From Oscillospiraceae bacterium (GTDB lineage Bacteria; Bacillota; Clostridia; Oscillospirales; Ruminococcaceae): a stretch of 41,893 nt of DNA. Shown here piece after piece: positions 17,322 through 25,427 of the stretch. The first letter of the stretch is position 1; each line of letters starts with the position of its first letter. The translations under genes were made by a program, and so were the position numbers. The stretch is taken from positions 1 to 41,893 of the forward strand of contig JALEOL010000070.1 of the NCBI GenBank assembly GCA_022766785.1, read 5' to 3'. The notes under the pieces are model-generated. The model was not told where the DNA came from, did no database searches, and saw nothing but the letters and a program-made list of their open reading frames with translations.

Positions 17322-17487
17322 CTGATACTAATAACCATTTAAACTCAGGAAATCTTTACAGAAATCCAGCACCGCTATCTTCGTCAAAGAAACTTGACGT
17401 ACAGAAAGTACGCCTGCGTTTCTTTTCCTAGATATCGGAACTGTCTTTCTGTAAATCTTTTCCCTCGTTTAAACGGTTATTAGTATG
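17322..17487. repeat. Dispersed repeat A, full palindromic copy (copy 3)
   Basis: Two arms of about 76 bp face each other: 17322-17398 begins TGATACTAATAACC and 17411-17487 ends GGTTATTAGTATGA. They pair with several mismatches and a short central segment. The left arm is the reverse complement of copy 1 at about 85-90%. It lies between two convergent genes (esterase and kinase) and would fold into a long RNA hairpin from either strand, so it may also act as a terminator. No reading frame and no clear target duplication are seen. Confidence 0.8.
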
Positions 17488-17618
17488 AGCCGCACCGGGG
17501 GTGATTTTTTGCCGAACCGCAGTCATAATAACCGTTTGAAAACCTCCTGTTTGTTCCTTGCGCACGTTTGCATCAAACAGGCAATGAGCAAAATTACCCG
17601 AACAGCAGCTATGCAGGA

Positions 17619-18929
17619 TCATTCGTCAGGACAAATGCACACCGAAATACCAACACGGCAGATGTTATTGTCAAGGCTGATATTGAATTGCCCACTGTAT
17701 TTTTCGGAGATATCCTTGAGTATTTTAAGCCCGTAGCCCCTGCTCTGCGAGGGGTCAGTGGTTTTCTTTCCGCTTTCGGCGGTGGGATTTTCGGTGCTTA
17801 TCACGATATGTCCCTGCTTGTTCTGGGCGAAAAGCTTTATGTACCTCTCCACGTCAGGCAGCTTTTGATTTGCATGGATCGCATTGTCCAGCAGATTTGA
17901 AAAAATACTGCACAGATGAACAGGCTCGATCATTCCCGTTTCGGAGATGGTCACGTCTGCCTCAAAGGCGATCGTGTTTTGCTCGATCTGCTGCTTCTTC
18001 TGCTGAAGCACCGCGTTTATTATCGGTATCGAACAGTAGTTGTACTCCACCGTTTCGTCAAGAGTTTTTTCTATGCCGTTTATCACCATGTCGGCTTCTT
18101 CGTAATTGTGAGTTTTAACAAGCTGCTTTATGCTGACAAGCTGGTTCTTTATGTCGTGGCGTATCTTTGCAATTTCGTACCGCTTGCTTTCGATAAGGCG
18201 GTAGTGCTCCTGCTCAACGCCGTATGCGTATTCCATGCGCTCTATCTCCTGTTTGAGCTGCCTGTTTTTCTCTATATCGGTCAGGTAGAACAGGAATATG
18301 CAGTCTACGACCGCGAGAAGAACCATACCGAAAAGAGTGATCGATATAGCCGGCAGCCCGAACCATGACGCGGACATAGTGTTGCGGTACACCATGCCGA
18401 GCATGACGATACACTGTCCTATCGGGAACATAAGATAAATGCCGTTTATCTTTTCATATTTCTCCTTGTTGACTATCCTGTTCCACAGCTTGTAGTATAA
18501 GTATTTCAACGGGATAGCCATCAGAAGAAATATGAGCGTTGAGATAATGCGGTTTACGGAATACTCCTCAAGATCCATAACATTCATAAATCCGGGATCT
18601 ATCGCCAGTACCAAAAAGCAGAGCAGAATATCAACAATAAAGTCTATCAGCTGATTTATCACGAAAAAGATGATGATCATCAGCCTGCGCCCTTTCAGGA
18701 AAAACGGCGCGAGAATAAGCGGAATGAGAACGCTTGCAATCGGTCTGAACTCCGACCACGGCTCGCCAAGCCCCGAAAGAAGCATAAGAGGAAATGTCCA
18801 CATGCTATAGACGATCAGATAATACTGCTTTTTTGGTATCTTCACCTCAAAGCATTTCGTGCTTGCCCATAACGCCATAACGTTGCTGAGCGAGCTTACC
18901 AGGTACCACAGAATGAAAACGATATCCAT
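17619..18929 (-). CDS. GHKL-type sensor histidine kinase (AgrC-like)
   Basis: A 436-aa membrane kinase. The first about 215 residues hold six or seven hydrophobic helices, the usual peptide-sensing module of AgrC-type kinases. A coiled-coil stretch (about 215-245) leads to the phospho-acceptor helix with KIRHDIKNQL (His about 258). The ATPase part has the N box NLLDNAIHAN (about 342-351) and the G box GYGLKIL (about 395-401). It follows the split LytTR response regulator by 17 nt, so the pair forms one two-component system. No AgrD-like peptide or AgrB gene was found nearby, so the signal is unknown. Full length. Confidence 0.9.
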   Translation of the reverse strand: MDIVFILWYLVSSLSNVMALWASTKCFEVKIPKKQYYLIVYSMWTFPLMLLSGLGEPWSEFRPIASVLIPLILAPFFLKGRRLMIIIFFVINQLIDFIVDILLCFLVLAIDPGFMNVMDLEEYSVNRIISTLIFLLMAIPLKYLYYKLWNRIVNKEKYEKINGIYLMFPIGQCIVMLGMVYRNTMSASWFGLPAISITLFGMVLLAVVDCIFLFYLTDIEKNRQLKQEIERMEYAYGVEQEHYRLIESKRYEIAKIRHDIKNQLVSIKQLVKTHNYEEADMVINGIEKTLDETVEYNYCSIPIINAVLQQKKQQIEQNTIAFEADVTISETGMIEPVHLCSIFSNLLDNAIHANQKLPDVERYIKLFAQNKQGHIVISTENPTAESGKKTTDPSQSRGYGLKILKDISEKYSGQFNISLDNNICRVGISVCICPDE

Positions 18930-18946
18930 TTTTTTCTCCCTTAACG

Positions 18947-19647
18947 TTATTTCTTTTCGAGAAAATTGAGAAATCTGCTCTTGACCTGACCCGAAAACGA
19001 CCTGCTGACAGGTATCGGCTTATTGTTCAGCAGTTTTATTCCGTCAGCGTCTATCCTCTTTATATGGTTCATGTTTACCACAAAGCTTTTGTGGCACTTC
19101 ACAAACATATCCGACAGGGAGCCTTCAAAGTCCGAGAGCTTTCCCTGAACAGAATGGCTCTCTCCGTCGGTCGTGTAAATGTTGACATAATGCTTGTCCG
19201 ATTCAAGGTAGAGTATCTCGCTTTCGCAAAGGGAAATGACCCTGCCCCTGCGCTGAAAAGACAGCTTTTTCTCCATTTCGCTGTCGGTGGGTTTATTTAT
19301 TGCATTCAGCAAATAATCCTTCTGTATCGGCTTTGTCAGAAATGCGGATACGTTCGCGTTCCTGAAAAAACGTCCTGCACGAATTTGTCGGTGTATGCCG
19401 TCACGAATACCACCCTTGTACGGGGCGACTGTTTATACAGCATTTCCGCGTAGTCCATGCCGTTCTCCTCGATTCCGAGGTCTATATCCATAAGGACTAT
19501 ATCCGGTGCGTTTCCGCTTGCGATCTCGTCAAGAACAAATTGCGGCGATGTACACACGCTTAATTCATGCTCACAAAGCAATTCGCCGAATTCATTCCGA
19601 AAGCAGCCTGCCTGCACCGGGTCGTTGTCACAGAAAATAATGTACAT
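18947..19647 (-). pseudogene. LytTR response regulator split by a one-base frameshift
   Basis: Two consecutive frames make one AgrA-like regulator. The first (19647-19336) is a receiver domain: acidic CDND start, phospho-acceptor Asp in VLMDIDLG, and the VTAY motif. It runs into a stop soon after VQDVF. The second (about 19369-18947) continues with the receiver's conserved Lys-Pro (LTKPI) and a complete LytTR DNA-binding domain. Adding one T to the T6 run (A6 at 19365-19370 on the plus strand) restores the frame exactly: VFFRNANVSAFLTKPI. As given, the receiver lacks its Lys and the DNA-binding half has no good start. A homopolymer sequencing error or a real recent mutation are both possible. 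It is followed by the kinase gene. Confidence 0.85.
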
Positions 19648-19679
19648 GCGGTTCTCCTGTCTGGGTACTTGTTCGATTT

Positions 19680-19708
19680 ATTATATCATACGGGAGAAAA
19701 ATTTTCAA
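19680..19708 (-). promoter_or_regulatory. Promoter of the LytTR regulator-kinase pair
   Basis: On the minus strand TTGAAA (19708-19703), 17 bp, TATAAT (19685-19680), with an AGGAG ribosome site before the ATG at 19647. Confidence 0.7.
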
Positions 19709-19845
19709 TACAACATATCCGTTTTCGGCTGATATCAGCAAAAAATGCGTTTTTATGAGCAAATATTGCAAAACCGCCCCGAATGCTCCGCCAAAATATT
19801 CCCATTAATTCATGGATATCACAGGCTTAAATTGGTGATTGACCC

Positions 19846-19932
19846 GTACCATGGTATACGCTTTGCAAATTATGCATATTCAGGCGCAGATTTTGCATAG
19901 TGCCTTGATTTTTGCCCACGGTATGCTATAAT
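19846..19932 (+). promoter_or_regulatory. Promoter region of the Ig-like secreted protein
   Basis: TTGATT (19905-19910), 16 bp, TATAAT (19927-19932). Upstream lies a near-palindrome around TACCATGGTA (19849-19858) and two TTTGCA/TTTTGCAT motifs, possible regulator sites for the divergent LytTR protein. The rest of 19709-19845 shows nothing recognisable. Confidence 0.55.
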
Positions 19933-19979
19933 TTAGTTACCGCATAAGCTGCGGAATAAATACTGTGAGGTAAAAGAAC

Positions 19980-20648
19980 ATGAAAAGACTGCTCAAAAAA
20001 ATCGCAGCCATAGTTGCGACCGCTGCTGTTGCGGTATCTGCTTTTGTGCTGCCGACCACAACCGCTAGTGCTAAAGGTCCTTTTGACGGCGCTGTAAAGA
20101 TGGAGTTTATGGAGTATTACGACCATAACTTCCAGACCAAAGGCGAGGTAATAACATACAAGGTAGACATCAAGAAAAGGGGCACGCTCTATCTGAGATG
20201 CCTAGATTTATTCAAATATACCGAAACCAGAATTTATAACACTTCTGGCGATCTTATTCTTGATGCACAATCATCTGTTAATAGTCATGATTTGAGATGG
20301 GGAGTCGGAGAAGGTCAAAAAGTAGAAATTGAAAAACCAGGAACCTATTATATCCAGATGAAATCATCTACGGAAAATTTATCCGTTAAGGACTACTACA
20401 TAAAGTTCGACCCCACCGACAAGCCCACAATCGCTTTCAAGCTGACCATGAAGAAAGGCACTTCCGTAAGCCTGGGCGCTGTCACCGAGAACTATGACGG
20501 CAAGGTAACATGGACGTCCACAAAGAAGTCTGTTGCTACCGTTTCCTCCACCGGCAAGGTTACCGCAAAGAAGGCAGGCACGACCACTGTCCGTGCTTCC
20601 CTCGACAACGGCGAGTACATTCAGATAACCGTAAAGGTAACAAAGTAA
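19980..20648 (+). CDS. Secreted protein with C-terminal bacterial Ig-like (Big2) domain
   Basis: A 222-aa exported protein. The signal peptide is clear: MKRLLKK, a hydrophobic core and a cleavage site after TTTASA (about residue 31). The middle part (about 35-140) looks like a small beta-rich domain with YYIQMKSS near its end, similar to the pre-peptidase style sandwich. The C-terminus (about 145-222) is a Big2 domain with the WTSTKKSVATVSSTGKVT and AGTTTVRA strands. It has no anchor, so it is probably secreted or loosely attached. The middle third is distinctly AT-richer than both ends. It has its own promoter and a strong terminator. Confidence 0.85.
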   Translation: MKRLLKKIAAIVATAAVAVSAFVLPTTTASAKGPFDGAVKMEFMEYYDHNFQTKGEVITYKVDIKKRGTLYLRCLDLFKYTETRIYNTSGDLILDAQSSVNSHDLRWGVGEGQKVEIEKPGTYYIQMKSSTENLSVKDYYIKFDPTDKPTIAFKLTMKKGTSVSLGAVTENYDGKVTWTSTKKSVATVSSTGKVTAKKAGTTTVRASLDNGEYIQITVKVTK

Positions 20649-20669
20649 ACTCGCCGGAAATACAAAAGT

Positions 20670-20703
20670 AAAGGCTGCATTCCTGAAAAGGAGCGCAGCC
20701 TTT
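20670..20703 (+). terminator. Terminator of the Ig-like protein gene
   Basis: A 9-bp stem AAAGGCTGC / GCAGCCTTT with a 16-nt loop, followed by TTTTTGTTGTT. Confidence 0.85.
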
Positions 20704-20780
20704 TTGTTGTTCAAAATTCCTTGCACATACGCAAATTCTATATTAGTTTGCAAAACTCATTTTCTTGTTTACAACGAAAT

Positions 20781-20802
20781 GGGCGCACATTTCTGTACGC
20801 CC
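20781..20802 (-). terminator. Terminator of the DUF4157 gene
   Basis: A stem GGGCGTACA / TGTGCGCCC (one mismatch) with a GAAA loop on the minus strand, followed by ATTTCGTTGT, just after the stop of the DUF4157 gene. Confidence 0.7.
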
Positions 20803-20823
20803 TGAAAAACGAAACGATCAGGA

Positions 20824-22515
20824 TCACTTATTCTTCTTCATTCTTGCCTTAGCGCGGTCAACGTGCGCTCTGAGCGCCGCCGCCTTTAGCTGCCGGTAAT
20901 ACTGAGAACTGCGATCGTCCGAGCTCATCTCATGCTCTATCAGCATCTGATTTATTACAGGCTCGTATTCGATATTTGTATCATCGTGCGCCAAGAAATC
21001 CCTTTTCTTGTCTAACGCTCTTCTTTGCGAATGATACTTTTCGTATCCCTTTTTATCGTTTTTGCTCTTCGCATCGTTCATAGCGTCCGTCAAAGCTCTA
21101 TCTTTAGTTTTGTAATCATTTATCTTGTAATTCTCGTCAGCTAAGAAAGGATCGGACATTTTTTTGATCTGGGCTATCTCTGAGTCGAGCTTCTGCTTTA
21201 CAGAATCGGACGAACTTTCCTTCAGTTCGTTTAATTTTTTTGTAAAATTAGGAGCATATTGATGACCGGTTTTACTGCCTGTAGCATAGTCGTACCGACC
21301 ATCGAAATCGTATTGGCTCATTGAGGCAGATGGTTTGAAGCTTGCTTTAATCTCATTCATACGCTGCATGCGGTCATCTCTTCTTTTCAATAAGTCCTCA
21401 TCGGAGATGTTCTTATCTGATGTGAAAAATAATCTGGTGTTATCATAGGTCTCTCCCGCGCTGGCATGAGTGAATTCGTGGAAATTCGTACCGACATTAT
21501 TCTGATGTTGACCCTGGGCTGCGCGACCACTTACAAGATTATAATACTTGTCGGGGTCATTATCGCTGTCATATATGCGCTGCGTATTGGAGCCTGACCC
21601 GATAACGTACTTGCTGTTTCCCTGATCCGCCATAACATTTGATGCGATCATTGACATAGCGTTTGAAAACCCACCTTCGCCTTTCACGGCTTTGGTCAGT
21701 CTATTCAGAACATCGTGTCCCTCCGCCTGATTTTCACGTCCATATTGGTCGTCCTGCGCAGCCATTTGATTTTTCATGTTATAGATATTGGCAATGCCTT
21801 TCTCTTGCTGACCTTTGTCCATCGAAAGCTGGTACAGAAGCTTTTCGGCATTGGCAGTTCTTCCAACGTGCTTTGCCTCTTTGCCGCGGCTGTTTTTGTC
21901 GATGTACTGCATAGCCGCTTCCATCAGAGCCGCTCTGTCCTCATCGGAGCCGTTGGATTTGTTGAAGTTCTTCATCAGCTTCTTGAGATTTTTGTAATCC
22001 TTGTCCCTGCCATAAGACACCTTGCCGAAATTCATGCTGTCTAAATCTAGTATACCTTTCGGAGCGGGCTTTTTCTTACCCCAAAGCTGAACCTGCCCCT
22101 CAGGTGCGGACATAACTCCGCCGCCGGACACCGCTCCCTGCTGGACGGTATGTACAAGCTCGTGAGCTGCAATGGTGGGGTTCATGCCGTCTTTTCCGAG
22201 ATACACGTCGCCGCCTTTGGTGAACGCCCGGGCATTATAGCTTCTCGCGGCGCGGTCTGCCGCGTCATCGGTGTGAACCTTGACGTTGGAGAAGTCCACT
22301 CCCAGGCGGCTGCCCAGGGCGGATTTTATATCATCAAGCCTGTTGCAGGAGGCGCCCACCTCTGCGGATACTCTGTCGGCTTCATTCTCCATTGCCTGGT
22401 TATAATTCACCATACTGTTCATCATGGAATTTGGAATACTGCGCTGCGATGATGAGCCCTTATCCGCCTTGTTTCCCGACCTGATATGGTGTTTAGGAGT
22501 TTTTGGTGTGTACAT
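20824..22515 (-). CDS. DUF4157 (eCIS core) protein with a second C-terminal HExxH domain
   Basis: A 563-aa protein. Residues about 45-130 form the DUF4157 domain: AMENEADRVS start, LGVDFSNVKVHTD, and the metalloprotease-like AAHELVHTVQQ (His118, Glu119, His122). DUF4157 is found in cargo of extracellular contractile injection systems and in polymorphic toxins. The C-terminal half is unrelated and contains another zinc motif, HEFTH at 346-350 in NFHEFTHASAGE, so it may be a peptidase effector. A long, charged, helical tail (about 385-563) follows. The part encoding the N-terminal domain is GC-rich and the rest AT-richer, as expected for an exchanged effector tip. No injection-system or immunity gene is adjacent. 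Strong GGAGGAATG ribosome site. Confidence 0.8.
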   Translation of the reverse strand: MYTPKTPKHHIRSGNKADKGSSSQRSIPNSMMNSMVNYNQAMENEADRVSAEVGASCNRLDDIKSALGSRLGVDFSNVKVHTDDAADRAARSYNARAFTKGGDVYLGKDGMNPTIAAHELVHTVQQGAVSGGGVMSAPEGQVQLWGKKKPAPKGILDLDSMNFGKVSYGRDKDYKNLKKLMKNFNKSNGSDEDRAALMEAAMQYIDKNSRGKEAKHVGRTANAEKLLYQLSMDKGQQEKGIANIYNMKNQMAAQDDQYGRENQAEGHDVLNRLTKAVKGEGGFSNAMSMIASNVMADQGNSKYVIGSGSNTQRIYDSDNDPDKYYNLVSGRAAQGQHQNNVGTNFHEFTHASAGETYDNTRLFFTSDKNISDEDLLKRRDDRMQRMNEIKASFKPSASMSQYDFDGRYDYATGSKTGHQYAPNFTKKLNELKESSSDSVKQKLDSEIAQIKKMSDPFLADENYKINDYKTKDRALTDAMNDAKSKNDKKGYEKYHSQRRALDKKRDFLAHDDTNIEYEPVINQMLIEHEMSSDDRSSQYYRQLKAAALRAHVDRAKARMKKNK

Positions 22516-22806
22516 GATTCATTCCTCCATATTATCGTTTATGGCAGGGACAACACCCGCAGACCGGGAGATCCACAGCGCCCTTGGATGATAAATGATA
22601 CCTGTTCATTATTTATTATAAAGAGTTCATGATCCACTGTCAATAAACGTGTCGCAAAACAACGATAAAGCGCCTTGAATAAACAAAAGCAGCCACACCC
22701 CTCGCCCTCTGACAAATGTGAAGAACATACGGCACAAGGATCGGTGTGCGGCTGGAAAAGCCCTGACAGGTATTGCTTTTCAGCAAAACAAAAGCGAAAT
22801 CCCCGT

Positions 22807-23622
22807 TCAGTCTTTCCCACTGTTAAACGGTGGGTTCCCGAAATACAGCATCATAGCCTTTTCAGCGTCGCTGCTGTTTTTGGTGAATTTAATATCCGAG
22901 ATATTGAACAGAATGCATCCGCAGTGACCTTTGAAAGTAGGAAAACAGATCACCTTGAGATATGTATCTATCTCCGGGCTGTAATCAATCATCTCCAGTA
23001 TTTCACCATAAAGCGTCGCGCGCTCGTAGCTCCGCAGCCACTTGGAATCCATGTTGCTGAACAGGCTGCCGAAGGAGGTTCCGATAAGGCGCTCCAGCGG
23101 CATCTTTTCAAGCTTCGCCAGCGCAGCATTGCCATATCTGAAGATCCAGTCCACAGCGTGTCGTTCTTCATTGAATATCATTTCGATATCCGTGAACGCA
23201 AACGGGAAAGCGTCTAAGGCTTTGTAATGCTCCCGGTATTCCTCCTCGGTTGTGGGGGCACCGTCCCCGTCAAAGCTGCTGATAATGCTTTTCTGCTGTG
23301 AGCAGATCTGACTGATTATCTCTTTTTTCTTTCGTATAGCGTATTCCAGGGATTCGCCGTTGCTGAGATTTATCTTGTCGGTAATATCGTGTATTGCCTT
23401 TACCGATACGATACACCCACGGTGAGCCTTTATGAAGCCATCTCCCAGTTTTTCTTCAAGCTGTCCGAGAGTGCTTCGCGTTTCGTATATCTTTCCTCCG
23501 GAAACGTGTATCTCGGCTATTTTCCCTATCAGCTGGACATAAAGTATCGTGCTGATACCGATCGCTATTTTTATTCTGTTTGAAATTATCGTAATATATT
23601 TTGCTTCCTGCAAGTAACACAC
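22807..23622 (-). CDS. LytTR DNA-binding protein with C-terminal PAS-like domain
   Basis: A 271-aa regulator. The N-terminal half (about 20-110) is a LytTR domain: strands around ILYVQLIGKIAEIHVSGGKIYETRSTLGQLE (split by turns) and the typical KAHRGCIVSVKAI segment. The C-terminal half (about 130-250) resembles a PAS sensor with GNAALAKLEKMPLERLIGTSF and a closing strand GCILFNISDI. There is no receiver domain, so it is probably ligand-controlled rather than phosphorylated. The start is uncertain: GTG at 23622 or TTG at 23613, the latter better spaced from GGGGT. Upstream, 23623-23787 is AT-rich and empty. Confidence 0.8.
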   Translation of the reverse strand: MCYLQEAKYITIISNRIKIAIGISTILYVQLIGKIAEIHVSGGKIYETRSTLGQLEEKLGDGFIKAHRGCIVSVKAIHDITDKINLSNGESLEYAIRKKKEIISQICSQQKSIISSFDGDGAPTTEEEYREHYKALDAFPFAFTDIEMIFNEERHAVDWIFRYGNAALAKLEKMPLERLIGTSFGSLFSNMDSKWLRSYERATLYGEILEMIDYSPEIDTYLKVICFPTFKGHCGCILFNISDIKFTKNSSDAEKAMMLYFGNPPFNSGKD

Positions 23623-23788
23623 CCCAAAAACAATTATATAGCCAACGCTGCTATATAAATTGTACTATATTTTGACTTGTTTGTCAATAATACTATTCAC
23701 CTTTTTGTGGATGATTATTTTTTCCAGGAGGGCGATTCGGGCAATTTCCGGTTTATCGGGAAATGGTGATTAAACTGAATTCGTCCTG

Positions 23789-23822
23789 CTCAAATCCGCA
23801 TTCTCACGCGGATTGATTTGAG
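23789..23822. other. Inverted repeat in AT-rich intergenic DNA
   Basis: CTCAAATCCGC and GCGGATTGATTTGAG flank an 8-nt loop. It could be a hairpin or an operator between the LytTR/PAS gene and the decayed cas locus. Confidence 0.45.
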
Positions 23823-23910
23823 TATCATAAAAGGGATTGATTAATTGGAAAAATGTATTATAATAATATGAAAAAATAACAATTTGAGTAATTTATGCAA
23901 GGGAAAAGAA

Positions 23911-24194
23911 ATGGACGGACAAATTCAGTATACCGCACATATCAGCAGCGACAGTGAGCAGACTGTTGAGGAACACTTACACAATACCGCGGAGATCGCA
24001 CCGTACTTCTTACGGAAAATGGCAGGAAGTTGTTTTTTAAGTCATGGCAGGAGCGCAAACAGGAGGAGATCAAGCACCCGTTCCTCAGTGAAAAGCTGCA
24101 ATGGGGCACGGCTCCCTACGCGCAGGCTCTTTTGCTGTCCAGGTTTATCCGCGGCGATATTGACTGTTATCCTGTGTTTTTGTGGAGGGGCTGA
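23911..24194 (+). pseudogene. cas3 start fused to cas1 end (type I-C deletion remnant)
   Basis: From the ATG at 23911 about 33 codons read like the N-terminus of a type I-C Cas3 (HIS...TVEEHLHNTAEIA, the beginning of the HD nuclease). At about 24001-24012 the reading changes frame to the C-terminus of Cas1: TENGRKLFFKSWQERKQEE, then IKHPFL, APYAQALLLSRFIRGDID, and YPVFLWRG before the TGA at 24192. The genes normally lying between them (cas5, cas8c, cas7, cas4 and most of cas3 and cas1) are missing. The fusion is out of frame and has no catalytic residues, so interference and adaptation are both lost. Confidence 0.85.
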
Positions 24195-24484
24195 TGTTTG
24201 TACTTATAACCTATGATGTGAACACCGAAAGTGCGGACGGAAGAAAGCGTCTCAGAAAAGTTGCAAAGCAGTGCGTAAATTACGGTGTAAGAGTACAGAA
24301 TTCGGTTTTTGAGTGTGTGTTCGACGCTGCAAAGGCACGGGAAGTAAAGCACTTGCTTGTATCTCTGATCGACCCTGAGAAGGACAGCTTGAGGTTCTAC
24401 TATCTGGGAGATGACCATGCCGGAAAGGTTGTGCATTTCGGCTGTAAAACTGCGATAAATGTAGAGGGGTCACTGATTTTCTGA
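24194..24484 (+). CDS. cas2: Cas2, type I-C (orphan)
   Basis: A 96-aa, apparently intact Cas2 of the I-C type. The start overlaps the Cas1 remnant stop (TGATG). It begins MFVLITYDV with the conserved Asp8 at the end of strand 1, then NYGVRVQNSVFECVFD and DPEKDSLRFYYLG, and closes in EGSLIF. Cas2 is the structural partner of Cas1 in spacer integration. With Cas1 reduced to its C-terminus and no array visible, it cannot work in adaptation here. It may be expressed as a relic or may be on the way to decay. Confidence 0.93.
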   Translation: MFVLITYDVNTESADGRKRLRKVAKQCVNYGVRVQNSVFECVFDAAKAREVKHLLVSLIDPEKDSLRFYYLGDDHAGKVVHFGCKTAINVEGSLIF

Positions 24485-24529
24485 TCTGCGAATGTCAAGC
24501 TCACATAATTTCCCCGTTAGATTCGCAGA
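24485..24529 (+). other. Type I-C CRISPR leader remnant (no array)
   Basis: Immediately after cas2 lie TCTGCGAAT and ATTCGCAGA, 27 bp apart, with an inner AGCTCACATAATTTCCCC. I recall this pattern at the start of I-C leaders next to cas2. No repeat-spacer units follow: the sequence goes directly into kdpB coding DNA at about 24539. Confidence 0.55.
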
Positions 24530-24538
24530 CTTTTTTCG

Positions 24539-25262
24539 GACTATTTAGGCAACCGTCAGGCAAGCGACTTCATTCCCGTGGACGGTGCGTCAAAGGAGGA
24601 GCTTGCGGACGCTGCGCAGCTATCCTCACTTGCGGACGAAACCCCCGAGGGCAGAAGCGTTGTGGTTCTTGCAAAGGAGCTTTTCGGCATAAGGGAGCGC
24701 AACCTCACCGACAGCAACGCGGAATTCATACCGTTCACCGCAAAAACGAGAATGAGCGGCGTGAACTTTGGCGGCATAGAGATACGCAAGGGCGCTGCGG
24801 ATTCCGTTAAGGAGTACGTTCTTGCAAACGGCGGTACATACAGCAAGGAATGTGATCAGGTGGTGCTGGACGTTTCCAACAAGGACGGCACGCCGCTGGT
24901 TGTTGCAAAAGACCACAAAATTCTCGGCGTTATCTACCTAAAAGACATCATCAAGCACGGAGTTAAGGAGAAGTTCGCCGACCTGCGGAAAATGGGCATT
25001 AAGACGATCATGATTACCGGCGACAATTCCGTCACCGCCGCAGCCATCGCCGCAGAGCGCAGTTCTTTCCGCAATAATCTACAATGCTCTTATAATAATT
25101 GCACTTATTCCTCTGGCGCTGCGCGGTGTTAAGTATCGTGAAGTTCCTGCCGGAAAGCTGCTGTCACGAAATCTGCTGATATACGGTCTGGGCGGACTTG
25201 CTGCGCCGTTCGTATTCGTGAAGCTCATTGATATGATAATCACCGCTCTAGGTCTGGCTTAA
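24539..25262 (+). pseudogene. kdpB: kdpB remnant, 5'-truncated and internally deleted
   Basis: A fragment of the K+-transporting P-type ATPase subunit KdpB. It begins at [10 protein letters not shown], just after the place where the phosphorylated DKTGT motif should be, so that motif is lost. It reads well to [14 protein letters not shown] (about 25056). There the frame jumps to the KdpB C-terminus, [19 protein letters not shown] to [11 protein letters not shown], stop at 25260. The roughly 250 residues in between, including the GDGTNDAP hinge, are missing. The protein cannot pump potassium. The preceding kdpA and the start of kdpB are absent; the decayed CRISPR locus is joined instead. Confidence 0.9.
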
Positions 25263-25277
25263 AAAGGAGTGACTTAA

Positions 25278-25427
25278 ATGAAAGTTCTGAAAAACGCATT
25301 GATAATCTTTGTGATATTCACGCTGCTGTGCGGCGTTATTTATACGGCGGCGCGGACGGCTTCGAGAGCGGTCAGCTTACTGCGGAGTCAGGCACAAAGG
25401 AAACTTCGCTGCGCTGTGCAAAGCTGA
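25278..25427 (+). pseudogene. kdpC: kdpC stub
   Basis: It follows kdpB at normal operon distance, with an AAAAAGGAGT ribosome site. The first about 23 codons encode the KdpC membrane anchor (MKVLKNALIIF, LLCGVIYT). After that the reading has no KdpC character and stops at 25427. Downstream DNA belongs to another gene in a different frame, so a deletion joins the two near 25345. Confidence 0.7.

Noticed and set aside
22516-22806. Possible small gene between the DUF4157 and LytTR/PAS genes
   Set aside because: The frames there lack ribosome sites and coding character; the stretch appears to be plain intergenic DNA.
24541-24560. TTAGGCAACCG at the start of the kdpB fragment resembles the MITE end
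   Set aside because: The bases encode the conserved Gly-Asn-Arg-Gln of KdpB, so the likeness is explained by coding sequence.
24530-24600. A CRISPR array after cas2
   Set aside because: No repeat-spacer pattern is present; the sequence is kdpB coding DNA from about 24539.
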